In this document: positions 6,883 to 13,483 of the stretch, one piece after another
Layout of the letters: each line of letters begins with the position of its first letter
Position numbering within the stretch: position 1 is the first letter of the stretch
Origin: Verrucomicrobiales bacterium
GTDB taxonomy: Bacteria > Verrucomicrobiota > Verrucomicrobiia > Limisphaerales > JAFMIX01
DNA: 13,483 nt
Assembly: GCA_017853785.1 (NCBI GenBank)
Contig: JAFMIX010000035.1
Span: forward strand, 1-13,483
Direction of reading: 5' to 3'
The notes under the pieces: generated by a model
Databases searched by the model: none
What the model saw: the letters and a program-made list of their open reading frames with translations, nothing else
What the model was told of the DNA's origin: nothing
Position numbers and translations under genes: made by a program

Positions 6883-6948
6883 AACTGCGCCAAAGGCGAC
6901 ACAGTGGCACACCTAAAACGGGCGTGGCACAGTTTGGTTGGCGCAGTT
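6883..6948. promoter_or_regulatory. Symmetric repeat cluster upstream of dnaK, possible activator site
   Basis: A perfect 11-bp inverted repeat, AACTGCGCCAA (6883-6893) and TTGGCGCAGTT (6938-6948), encloses two exact direct copies of GTGGCACA (6904-6911 and 6924-6931) set exactly 20 bp apart. The centre is about 135 bp upstream of the predicted sigma-54 start, within the usual range of enhancer-binding-protein sites. It lies wholly between genes. The identity of any bound protein is unknown; an alternative is an RNA hairpin with a 44-base loop. Confidence 0.4.
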
Positions 6949-6995
6949 GGATCGGGCGGAAATTTGCCAATGCGTCCGGCAATTCGCACGGTGAA

Positions 6996-7011
6996 GCGGG
7001 CTAAAGCCCGC
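6996..7011. repeat. REP-like palindrome GCGGGC-TAAA-GCCCGC
   Basis: A perfect 6-bp stem with a TAAA loop, six bases after the pyrE stop and flanked by GTGAA and GCTCC. It has the form of the short dispersed extragenic palindromes common in GC-rich genomes. No T-tract follows on the pyrE-sense strand, so it is not a normal terminator, although it may stabilise the pyrE 3' end. A weaker hairpin (TTGCC 6964-6968 with GGCAA 6978-6982) lies just beyond it. Confidence 0.5.
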
Positions 7012-7017
7012 GCTCCG

Positions 7018-7584
7018 CTATTTGCTGCCGGGTTTTACGGCGGGAATTTTGGCGAGGTCGGGCGGGAGTTTCGCCGGGTCGAAGGTCTCGACTTCGAGCG
7101 CGATGAGGCTGTGCAGCGGCACGCCGAATTGCACCAGGCCGTTCGAGCGATCCACGGCCACGGCTACGGCCAGCAAGTCGCCTTGGTGGGCGCGGACGAT
7201 ATCAATCGTTTCCTGCACGCGGCCGCCTTTGGTGACGACGTCCTCGACGATGAGGATTTTCTCGCCGGGGGCGATCTTGAAGCCGCGGCGCAGGACGAGT
7301 TTGCCGTCTTCCTTCTCCACAAAAATGAAGCGGATGCCCAGTTGCCGGGCGACTTCCTGGCCGAGCACGAGGCCGCCCATCGCGGGCGCGACCACGGTGA
7401 CGGCGCCGAGCGCACGGACCCGGGCGGCCAGCGCCGCGCCGAGCTGCTCGACGATGGGCATCTGCTGGAGCGCCAGCGCGCATTGGAAGAATTGCCGGCT
7501 GTGCAGGCCGCTGCGGAGGATAAAATGGCCTTCGAGCAAAGCGCCGGTATCGCGGAAAATCTGGAGGACCTGGGCGGTTGTCAT
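7018..7584 (-). CDS. pyrE: Orotate phosphoribosyltransferase
   Basis: 188 aa. It makes orotidine monophosphate from orotate and PRPP, the fifth step of UMP synthesis, in the cytoplasm. The PRPP-binding signature ILIVEDVVTKGGR is at residues 110-122. An N-terminal FILRSGLHSRQFFQ (21-34) is typical of the short PyrE class, and VVAPAMGGLVLG (64-75) forms the usual second loop. The ATG at 7584 (MTTAQVLQIF) is preferred over one at 7647, since the 21 extra residues match nothing in the family. No Shine-Dalgarno site precedes it. It is divergent from the lysR gene and no other pyr gene is in view. A member of the wider phosphoribosyltransferase family with another base specificity is possible but less likely. 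Confidence 0.9.
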   Translation of the reverse strand: MTTAQVLQIFRDTGALLEGHFILRSGLHSRQFFQCALALQQMPIVEQLGAALAARVRALGAVTVVAPAMGGLVLGQEVARQLGIRFIFVEKEDGKLVLRRGFKIAPGEKILIVEDVVTKGGRVQETIDIVRAHQGDLLAVAVAVDRSNGLVQFGVPLHSLIALEVETFDPAKLPPDLAKIPAVKPGSK

Positions 7585-7664
7585 GGCACGGGATGTTAAT
7601 GACCCGACAGGTGGAGCAAAGCGCAAAATAGCCGCCGCCGGGAGCACCGAGAAGGATTAGATGA

Positions 7665-8582
7665 ATGATTGACTGCGAATTAGTTTTGATTTTCACTACG
7701 CCCGTGCAAATCGAAAGCTTAAAAATGTTTTGCGATCTGGCCGAAACCGAAAGTTTCACTAAAGCCGCGCAGATCAACGAAGTCACCCAGTCCGCCGTGA
7801 GCCAGCAGATCAGTTCGCTGGAGCGGCTGTTCAAGTCGCTGCTCATCGAGCGGAGCAAGAAGAAGTTCCGCCTCACGCGCGAAGGCCAGGTGCTCTACGA
7901 TTACAGCAAACAGATCATCCAGACCTACGACGCGCTCCAAAACACGCTGCAGGAAATCAAGGACATCATCTCCGGCACGATCCGCGTGACGACCATCTAC
8001 AGCATCGGCCTGCACGACCTGCCGCCGTATATCAAAAAGTTCCTCAAACAGTATCCAACGGTGAACGTCCACGTGGAATACCGCCGCGCGAACCAGGTCT
8101 ATGATGACGTGTTGAGCAACGTGGTGGACCTCGGACTGGTGGCGTATCCCACCAAGGACGCGAAACTGGAGACCGTGCCGTTGCGCAAGGATCCGCTGGT
8201 GCTGATCTGCCATCCGCAACATCCCTTCGCAAAGGAGAAGAGCATCAAGATGAAGGCCATCGTGGGCCAGAAATTCATCGGGTTCGAGCCGGACATCCCC
8301 ACGCGCAAGGCGCTGGACAAACTGCTCAAGGAACACGGCGTGGACGTGCAGACCGTGATGGAGTTCGACAACGTCGAGACGGTGAAGCGCGCGGTGGAAA
8401 TCAACGCCGGCATCTCCATCGTGCCGCTGGCGACCATCACCCAGGAAATCGCCAAGCAAACGCTCGTGGCCCTGCCATTCGAGGACGGCGATTTCTTCCG
8501 GCCGCTCGGCGCGATCTACAAGAAGAACAAGGTCCTCTCCCCGGCGATGAAACAATTCATCGCGATGATCAAGGAAGGATAA
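7665..8582 (+). CDS. LysR-family transcriptional regulator
   Basis: 305 aa from the ATG at 7665. The winged helix-turn-helix is at about residues 15-73 (IESLKMFCDLAETESFTKAA, VTQSAVSQQISSLERLF). A linker helix follows to about 102, then the periplasmic-binding-like effector domain (SGTIRVTTIYSIGLHDLPPY, LGLVAYPTKDAKLETVPLRK, GISIVPLATI), which most resembles the CysB/CysL/CbbR branch. Start: the ATG at 7665 has GAGAAGGA eight bases upstream, the best Shine-Dalgarno site in the window. However, relatives normally begin at the residue matching the in-frame GTG at 7704 (292 aa), and a TTGACT -35-like hexamer (7669-7674) overlaps the longer start. It is divergent from pyrE, so it may control that gene, itself, or distant targets; ligand unknown. 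A bidirectional terminator follows. Confidence 0.93.
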   Translation: MIDCELVLIFTTPVQIESLKMFCDLAETESFTKAAQINEVTQSAVSQQISSLERLFKSLLIERSKKKFRLTREGQVLYDYSKQIIQTYDALQNTLQEIKDIISGTIRVTTIYSIGLHDLPPYIKKFLKQYPTVNVHVEYRRANQVYDDVLSNVVDLGLVAYPTKDAKLETVPLRKDPLVLICHPQHPFAKEKSIKMKAIVGQKFIGFEPDIPTRKALDKLLKEHGVDVQTVMEFDNVETVKRAVEINAGISIVPLATITQEIAKQTLVALPFEDGDFFRPLGAIYKKNKVLSPAMKQFIAMIKEG

Positions 8583-8594
8583 TCCTTTCAAACC

Positions 8595-8628
8595 AAAAGC
8601 CGCGCGGGCCATAGCTCACGCGGCTTTT
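8595..8628. terminator. Bidirectional intrinsic terminator between lysR and the M29 peptidase gene
   Basis: AAAAGCCGCG (8595-8604) pairs perfectly with CGCGGCTTTT (8619-8628) around a 14-base loop. The outer A/T pairs give a T-tract on either strand, so it can end both the rightward lysR transcript (stop at 8582) and the leftward aminopeptidase transcript (stop at 8645), which converge here. Confidence 0.85.
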
Positions 8629-8644
8629 GTCTTTCAAGCGGAAG

Positions 8645-9754
8645 TTACTTCAGGTTCGCCGGATTCAGCGGCTTCAAATCCTTCGGCACAAACAGGCCGT
8701 CCTTGCGGATGAGTTCGCCGTCGAACCAGATTTCGCCGCCGCCCCACTCGGGCCGTTGGATCAGCACCATGTCCCAATGCACCGCGCTTTTGTTGCCGTT
8801 GCCGCAATCCGCGTAAGCCTGCCCCGGGGTGAAGTGCAGCGAGCCGGCGATTTTCTCATCGAACAGGATGTCGCACATCGGGTTGAGGATGTAGGGGTTG
8901 AAACCCAGTGCGAATTCGCCGATGTAGCGCGCGCCCGGATCAGTGTCCAGAATCTCATTGAGCTTCTTGGTGTTGCTGCCTGTGGCCTTGACGACCTTGC
9001 CGGCCTTCAATTCCAGCCGCACGTTCTCGAACTTCGTCCCGGAATAGATCGTCGGCGTGTTGAACTGGATCACGCCATTTGCGGAATCCTTCACCGGACA
9101 GGAAAACACCTCGCCGTCCGGGATGTTCCGGTCGCCGGAACAAGCCTTCGCACCAATGCCTTTAAGGCTGAACGTCAGGTCTGTACCCGGGCCTTTGAGG
9201 TGGACGCGGTCGGCCTTTTTCATGCGCTGCTGCAATTGCAGCGAGGCTTTCGCCATCTTCGCGTAATCCATCGTGCAGACGTCGAAGTAAAAATTCTCGA
9301 ACGCCTCCGTGCTCATGTTCGCCGCCTGCGCCATGCTCGGCGTGGGCCAGCGGAGCACCACCCACTTCGTCTTGTCCACGCGGTAATTCTGCACCGGCCG
9401 CAACACCTTGGAATACATCTGCATCACGCCGCTTGGGACATCCGAGCTCTCGCTCGCGTTGTGGCTGCCGCGCAGCGCGATGAACGCCTGCACCCGCTTC
9501 ATGCGGAACATCTCCGTGTCGCGCAGCAACTCCGCCCGTTTCCGGTCCGTGCCGAGGAGCAATTCGCGGCCCACGCGCGAATGCCGCGTCTCCACCAGCG
9601 GCGTCGCCCCCACCGTGCGCACGGCGCGGATGAGTTCCACCGTGAATTCATCGGGGATGTCCGTCACATCGAGCAGGGCCGTCTCGCCCTTTTTTAGTTT
9701 GCAGGAATATTCAACCAGCAGCTTCGCCAATTTTTGGTAACGCAAGTCAGTCAT
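8645..9754 (-). CDS. M29-family metallo-aminopeptidase
   Basis: 369 aa, cytoplasmic (no signal peptide). M29 enzymes (AmpS, AmpT, PepS) use two metal ions to remove N-terminal residues. The ligand set is present in order: Glu215 (IPDGEVF), Glu280 (IGEFALGFNP), His307 (GSLHF), Tyr314 (GQAYAD), His326 and Asp328 (AVHWDM). The spacing is close to that of the thermophilic family members, except for a longer stretch between the two histidines. The N-terminus (MTDLRYQKLAKLLVEYSCKL, then KKGETALLDV) is typical of the family and fixes the start at 9754. Relatives are about 400-415 aa, so this one is a little short. It may be the last gene of a unit with the oxidoreductase and DUF1080 genes (89-base gap), but the repeats in that gap suggest a separate promoter. 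Peptide specificity cannot be told. Confidence 0.88.
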   Translation of the reverse strand: MTDLRYQKLAKLLVEYSCKLKKGETALLDVTDIPDEFTVELIRAVRTVGATPLVETRHSRVGRELLLGTDRKRAELLRDTEMFRMKRVQAFIALRGSHNASESSDVPSGVMQMYSKVLRPVQNYRVDKTKWVVLRWPTPSMAQAANMSTEAFENFYFDVCTMDYAKMAKASLQLQQRMKKADRVHLKGPGTDLTFSLKGIGAKACSGDRNIPDGEVFSCPVKDSANGVIQFNTPTIYSGTKFENVRLELKAGKVVKATGSNTKKLNEILDTDPGARYIGEFALGFNPYILNPMCDILFDEKIAGSLHFTPGQAYADCGNGNKSAVHWDMVLIQRPEWGGGEIWFDGELIRKDGLFVPKDLKPLNPANLK

Positions 9755-9760
9755 GCGCGG

Positions 9761-9804
9761 AGTTTCAAGTTCCGGGTATCAAGTTTCAAGTTCCAAAACG
9801 GAAC
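9761..9804. repeat. 13-bp direct repeats and small hairpin upstream of the aminopeptidase
   Basis: AGTTTCAAGTTCC occurs exactly twice (9761-9773 and 9782-9794), 21 bp start to start, and the second copy runs into a GTTCC-AAAAC-GGAAC hairpin (9790-9804). It fills much of the 89-base gap between the DUF1080 stop and the peptidase ATG (9754). Two turns of spacing fits a paired operator; an intergenic simple repeat of the same style as the groES-groEL heptamers is equally possible. Confidence 0.45.
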
Positions 9805-9843
9805 CCGAATGGCCAGGACCGAGGCATACGCGGCGCAACCGGC

Positions 9844-10953
9844 TCACCGTTCGCCGGCAAATATGTTGAAGCAATCGGCGGCTTGGGCGCGAATTTCGAG
9901 CGCGCTACGCGCGGGTGCTCCGGCGGAAAGTTCCTTCCGCGCAACCAACTCGCCGTCACGCGCGAGCGTGGCGGCTGTGGCGGTCACGGCCAGTTGGAAA
10001 CGGTGATATTTTTCCGCCACCGCGCCGGTGAGGGGAAATTCCATGCCGCGAAAGACCAGCACCGGCACGTTCGTCGCGCCCTTGGCCAGCCGGCAATCCA
10101 CGATGAACGCGGCGACTCCAAAAGTCGGCGCGGTGCTGATGCCGCTCTCGGGAGCATCTGCGACCAATTTTCCGCCCGCGACCTTCCAGCCGGACGCGGC
10201 CTCGTTCCAACCGCGCAGGTCAATGCCGTTGAACAGGCAACGCCAAGCGGCTGCAACCGGGGCGGTCTGCTCGGCGGGCACGCCGGATGGCGGCAGTTCC
10301 TGCAGGCGCACGTTGCGGAACTCCACCGGAGCGCCCTCGGATTCCAGGGCGAGATAGCCTTTCCGGTAATTGCAGTCTTCGCCGCGGGAGACTTCCTTGC
10401 CGTTCACGCTCAAGCGGATGGTGCCGTTGGTGCAAACGATGCGGTAGTGGTTCCATTCCGGCGCGGACTTGCTCCGCTCTTCAGCAGGAAACGCCCGGTC
10501 GCCCCGAGAACTCACCCGCCCGAGCGGCTTCATCGTCGCGCCGTGGATGGGGAAGATGTCACCGTGAGTCGTATACCAATCATTTTTGCCTTTGATGGCG
10601 AACCCGTTGTCGAGCATCTGCACCTCGATGCCACGCAGATACGGCACGCCCGGTGCGGGCAGCGGGCCGCCCCAGATGAAGATCCCCGAATTGCCACCAG
10701 CCTGCAGATGCCGCCACTCGGCTTCCAAAATGAAATTCTCGTATTGCCGCTCCGTCCGCATTGCGCCGGTGGGAAAACCCGTGCAATGGATCACGCCGTT
10801 GCTGGCGCTCCACGTTTCCGGCGCGCCGTTGATGTTCACCCAGCCGTCCAAGTTCGTGCCATTGAACAGAGGCGCAAAACCTTCATCAGCGGCGCGCACC
10901 CAGGTGAACCCGGCGAGGAAGAGCAACAGCAATGTTTTTTTGCGAGCCTTCAA
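9844..10953 (-). CDS. Exported two-domain DUF1080 (3-keto-disaccharide hydrolase-like) protein
   Basis: 369 aa with a Sec signal peptide (MKARKKTLLLLFLAGFTWVR, cleavage near AA-DEG). DUF1080 is a concanavalin-like jelly roll; members cleave 3-keto-glycosides or bind sugars. Domain 1 (about 26-218) is complete: PLFNGTNLDGW (28-38), NSGIFIWG (88-95), GIEVQMLDN (108-116), EWNHYRIVCTNGTIRLSVNG (166-185). Domain 2 (about 238-369) restarts with CLFNGIDLRGW (239-249) but is only about 130 residues and lacks the NSGIF and EVQ-type motifs, so it is a degenerate copy. The start is a TTG at 10953 whose TTGA overlaps the TGA of the upstream oxidoreductase, implying coupled translation. Partner context suggests 3-keto-sugar processing in the periplasm; the exact substrate is unknown. 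Confidence 0.85.
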   Translation of the reverse strand: MKARKKTLLLLFLAGFTWVRAADEGFAPLFNGTNLDGWVNINGAPETWSASNGVIHCTGFPTGAMRTERQYENFILEAEWRHLQAGGNSGIFIWGGPLPAPGVPYLRGIEVQMLDNGFAIKGKNDWYTTHGDIFPIHGATMKPLGRVSSRGDRAFPAEERSKSAPEWNHYRIVCTNGTIRLSVNGKEVSRGEDCNYRKGYLALESEGAPVEFRNVRLQELPPSGVPAEQTAPVAAAWRCLFNGIDLRGWNEAASGWKVAGGKLVADAPESGISTAPTFGVAAFIVDCRLAKGATNVPVLVFRGMEFPLTGAVAEKYHRFQLAVTATAATLARDGELVARKELSAGAPARSALEIRAQAADCFNIFAGER

Positions 10954-12233
10954 TCCAGCGTGATTTTGCGCTTACCCGCGTCGAACCGGGTGCGGCGACC
11001 GGTCTCGTAGGACATCGTCGCCATGATGCTGGCGATGGAATGTTGGTAGCCGGCATCGAGCGAGGCGTTCGGGGTTTTGCCCTCGCGCATGCAGCGATAC
11101 CAGTTGACCCAGTGATCCGGCTGCGCGATGGGCGCGACCTTGTTTTCCCCACGGATGCCGCCATCGCGATTGACGCCACCGTCGGCGGTGTAGACCGGGG
11201 CGTTGAGACTGTCGAGGTTGAGCGTGCCTTTGTCGCCGTAGATGCGCTGCAAGTTGCCGGCACTGTTACCGAAATTCGTGCTGTAGCTCACCATCACCCC
11301 TTCCGGATAATGCCAAAGCGCCTGCACCTGATCCGGCGCGGTGAAATGGTGTTCATCCTTCCAGGTATAGACCCCGCCCAGACAAACACAGGTCTCCGGC
11401 AGCGTGAGGCCGGTAATGAAATGGATCAGGTCGAGAAAATGGACGCCCCATTGCGGCACGGGACCTTGCGAAAACTCCCAGTGGCCATACCAGCCCGAAT
11501 ACAGTTCGGCATCGAATGCTTTTTGGGTGCGGCCCTTGGTGAATTCCTTCCAATCCAGATCCGCCGCCTGAACGTCGGTCTTGAGATAACTATACCAATA
11601 CGGCTTTTCCCCGTTGCGCACCTGTTCGATGCGCATGATTTTCCCGAGCGTGCCATCCTGGAGAACTTTTCGGCAACCCGCCGCGCTCGGCGCGCTGCGC
11701 AACTGCGTGCCCACCTGGATGACCGTGCCCGCCGACTTCGCCGCGGCGTAAGCGCGGTTCAACTCGTCCTGCTCAATGGCCATGGGCTTCTCGATGTAAA
11801 TATGTTTGCCGGCCTTCGCTGCCGCCTCCAAATGCGCCGCGTGCCAGTGATCACAGGAAGCGATCATCACGGCATCCACTTCGGGCAATTCGAGCAGTTC
11901 GGGGAGGTTGCGGCACTGTTTGACCTCACGACCGGATCGCTCCTTCGCCTTCGCGGCGGCGGCCTCGCGGGCTTTGCTCCACGGATCGCAGACCGCGACG
12001 ATCTCCAGATTTTCCGCCTCGGCGTTGGCGTGAACGTTTTTCATGTGCGTGCCGATGCCGCGACTCCCGCAACCGACGATACCGATGCGGATGCGATCGT
12101 TCGCCCCGAGACTGCGCCGGTGCGTGGCGGCGCTCACGACCAACGGCGTCGCCAACGAAACCGCTCCGGCGGCAGCCAGCGTACCGATGAATTGGCGGCG
12201 GGTTTGGGGGTGCTGGTTCATGGGATGACTCAT
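10950..12233 (-). CDS. Tat-exported Gfo/Idh/MocA-family oxidoreductase
   Basis: 427 aa. A twin-arginine signal, TRRQFIG (11-17) followed by AAAGAVSLATPLVVSA, implies export folded with its nicotinamide cofactor. The Rossmann nucleotide loop is GIVGCGSRGIG (51-61). IYIEKPMA (146-152) holds the family Lys149, and the C-terminal sheet domain carries WGVHFLDLIHF with His265, Asp268 and His271, the likely catalytic region. Relatives oxidise or epimerise sugars and inositols; exported ones with DUF1080 partners are linked to 3-keto-glycoside chemistry. Either ATG (12233, or 12221 four codons later) leaves the signal intact; no Shine-Dalgarno site favours one. Its stop overlaps the DUF1080 start by four bases. 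A CAACAATGTTG palindrome (12265-12275) lies about 35 bases upstream and could be an operator. Confidence 0.92.
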   Translation of the reverse strand: MSHPMNQHPQTRRQFIGTLAAAGAVSLATPLVVSAATHRRSLGANDRIRIGIVGCGSRGIGTHMKNVHANAEAENLEIVAVCDPWSKAREAAAAKAKERSGREVKQCRNLPELLELPEVDAVMIASCDHWHAAHLEAAAKAGKHIYIEKPMAIEQDELNRAYAAAKSAGTVIQVGTQLRSAPSAAGCRKVLQDGTLGKIMRIEQVRNGEKPYWYSYLKTDVQAADLDWKEFTKGRTQKAFDAELYSGWYGHWEFSQGPVPQWGVHFLDLIHFITGLTLPETCVCLGGVYTWKDEHHFTAPDQVQALWHYPEGVMVSYSTNFGNSAGNLQRIYGDKGTLNLDSLNAPVYTADGGVNRDGGIRGENKVAPIAQPDHWVNWYRCMREGKTPNASLDAGYQHSIASIMATMSYETGRRTRFDAGKRKITLD

Positions 12234-12672
12234 AGGACAGACAAAGAAATGATTTTGGGAAAGCCAACAATGTTGTCAGCGCCAAACGCAGACAAGAAAA
12301 AACGCCAACGATGCGCGGCAAATCAGGCATCGAGCGGATTCCGCACCAACATGCTGGTCCCGTTCCCCGTGAAACCTCAGCCCGTTTCGCGCCGCCGCCA
12401 CAAAGCCGACTAACGCCCGGCGCAAAGCTCTCCGGGCGCCTCCCCGCTCCGCTGGAACCCCAAGTTTGCCCGCCAACCGCCGCTGCCCGGATGGAAATGC
12501 TTCCGTTGTATGGCGGCATAGCAACAACCCGATTTACCCGAGGCCGAAGCTTGACCTTTTGCCGCCGCCGGGCATCCTTTGCGACCCGGCGTGACCCGCC
12601 GCAATTAGCCGCAGGCAATTCCGCCTGTGTTTCCCGGTCGCAAGCAGTCCGCTGGAGTGGTTATATTGCAGT
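12234..12672. other. Intergenic spacer between divergent oxidoreductase and typA genes
   Basis: 439 bases with no convincing gene. Open frames in it either continue antisense or out of frame into neighbours or have no recognisable residues. Contents: the CAACAATGTTG palindrome (12265-12275) near the oxidoreductase start; a GC-rich middle (12410-12600) without clear structure; a CAGGC-AATTCC-GCCTG hairpin (12612-12627); and TATATT (12662-12667) just before typA. Both promoters must lie here, but no strong -35/-10 pair was found. It may also contain a decayed gene, which I cannot demonstrate. No tRNA cloverleaf seen. Confidence 0.5.
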
Positions 12673-13483
12673 ATGGATCAACCGGTCATTTACGATATGC
12701 TCCACATCCGAAACATCGCGATCATCGCGCACGTTGACCACGGCAAAACCACGCTCGTGGACTGCCTCCTCAAACAATCCGGCACCTTCCGCGCCAACCA
12801 GCACGAATCCTCCGAGGAACGCCTCATGGACTCGATGGATCTCGAAAAGGAAAAGGGCATCACCATCCGCGCCAAGAATGCCGCGTTCAAATACAAGAAT
12901 TTCCACATCAACATCGTGGACACTCCCGGCCACGCCGATTTCGGCGGCGAGGTGGAGCGCATCATGAACATGATCGACGGCGTGCTGCTCGTCGTCGATT
13001 CCGCCGAAGGCCCGCAGGCCCAAACCCGCTTCGTGCTCCGCAAAGCGCTCGAAGCCGGCGCCAAGCCCATCGTCGTCATCAACAAGATCGACCGCGAAAA
13101 CGCCAATCCCAAGAAGGTGCTCGACGCCGTGTTTGAATTGTTCGTCTCGCTCAACGCCACCGACGAACAGCTGGACTTCCCCTTCATCTATTGCTCCGCC
13201 AAGCAAGGCTACGCCAAGGAACAGCTCGACCACGTCACCGGCACGATGGAGCCGCTCTTCGATGCGATTGTGAAGCACATTCCCCCGCCCCGCGCCAAGG
13301 CCGGCGAAGGTTTCCAGCTCCTCGTCGCGAATCTGGATTACTCCGATTACCTCGGCCGTATCGCGTTCGGTAAAATCTACGAGGGCAAAGTCAAGGTCGG
13401 CGATCCCGCCATCTGCCGCCACGGCGATGGCAAGATCACCAAAGGCAAAATCACCATGCTCTACCACTTCGAGGGCATGAAGC
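12673..13483 (+). CDS. typA: Ribosome-associated GTPase TypA/BipA (5' part; cut by window edge)
   Basis: The first 270 codons are visible; the full protein is about 600 aa. TypA/BipA is an EF-G-like translational GTPase that binds the ribosome and helps 50S assembly and growth under stress or cold. All G motifs are present: AHVDHGKT (19-26), EKGITI with the switch threonine (60-65), DTPGH (83-87), NKID (137-140) and SAK (175-177). The start of beta-barrel domain II follows (FQLLVANLDYSDYLGRIAFG). RNIAIIAHVDHGKTTLVD is typical of TypA rather than LepA or EF-G. Two starts are possible: ATG 12673 (used here) or ATG 12697 (MLHIRNIAIIAHVDHG), the latter closer to relatives. TATATT at 12662-12667 lies only 5 bases before ATG 12673, so the longer form would be nearly leaderless. 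Neither start has a Shine-Dalgarno site. Confidence 0.93.
   Translation, partial: MDQPVIYDMLHIRNIAIIAHVDHGKTTLVDCLLKQSGTFRANQHESSEERLMDSMDLEKEKGITIRAKNAAFKYKNFHINIVDTPGHADFGGEVERIMNMIDGVLLVVDSAEGPQAQTRFVLRKALEAGAKPIVVINKIDRENANPKKVLDAVFELFVSLNATDEQLDFPFIYCSAKQGYAKEQLDHVTGTMEPLFDAIVKHIPPPRAKAGEGFQLLVANLDYSDYLGRIAFGKIYEGKVKVGDPAICRHGDGKITKGKITMLYHFEGMK

Noticed and set aside
6753..6989. 79-codon in-frame extension of dnaK
   Set aside because: Hsp70 begins exactly at MAKVLGIDLG (6752); the extra residues look random, and the stretch holds the candidate promoter and repeats.
7202..7876. Minus-strand frame with LILLGAPGGG, resembling an adenylate kinase start
   Set aside because: The glycine loop lacks the GKGT continuation, and the frame lies antisense to lysR and out of frame over pyrE; chance resemblance.
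12276..12527. 83-codon minus-strand frame in the spacer before typA
   Set aside because: No recognisable domain, no start signal, arginine/alanine-rich as expected for random GC-rich DNA. A decayed gene cannot be excluded.
12234..12672. Possible tRNA or small RNA gene in the largest spacer
   Set aside because: No cloverleaf, GTTCRA T-loop or clear stem-loop plus T-tract was found; only one 5-bp hairpin (12612-12627).
12311..12967. 218-codon plus-strand frame running into typA
   Set aside because: Its second half is the out-of-frame shadow of typA and its first half shows no family.

Overview
The window looks like a chromosomal segment of a GC-rich bacterium of the Planctomycetota-Verrucomicrobiota-Chlamydiota group, most probably a Verrucomicrobiota member. 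This is an inference from gene content and protein style. It rests on a Tat-exported Gfo/Idh/MocA oxidoreductase coupled to a DUF1080 protein, an STN-S8 peptidase, an M29 aminopeptidase, REP-like GCGGGC-TAAA-GCCCGC palindromes, and a general lack of Shine-Dalgarno sites. No genome search was possible. I see no phage, transposase, CRISPR array, tRNA or rRNA.

Layout, left to right. Bases 1-1102 (minus) hold the first 367 codons of an aconitase-superfamily dehydratase large subunit (LeuC/HacA type), cut by the window edge. Bases 1187-2554 (minus) encode an exported subtilisin-like peptidase with an STN-like N-terminal domain. Bases 2674-6752 (minus) are the chaperone block dnaK-groES-groEL, closed by a strong intrinsic terminator after groEL. 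The 265 bases upstream of dnaK carry a close match to a sigma-54 (-24/-12) promoter. Further upstream, at typical enhancer distance, lies a symmetric repeat cluster. pyrE (minus, 7018-7584) follows, divergent from a LysR-family regulator (plus, 7665-8582).

The regulator converges on an M29 aminopeptidase (minus, 8645-9754) across a shared bidirectional terminator. Upstream of the peptidase lies a translationally coupled pair on the minus strand: a Tat-signal Gfo/Idh/MocA oxidoreductase (10950-12233) whose TGA overlaps the TTG start of a two-domain DUF1080 protein (9844-10953). A 439-base spacer then separates this pair from divergent typA/bipA (plus, from 12673), which runs off the right edge.

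How the genes work together: GroEL/GroES and DnaK form the core folding machinery and appear to be one transcription block. Neither a CIRCE operator nor grpE, dnaJ or hrcA is present nearby. The oxidoreductase-DUF1080 pair fits a periplasmic 3-keto-sugar/glycoside processing module. The remaining genes are housekeeping functions with no evident shared pathway.

The observation most worth testing is the candidate sigma-54 control of dnaK(-groESL), which is not a standard way of controlling these chaperones. I found no clear evidence of a wholly new multi-gene system.
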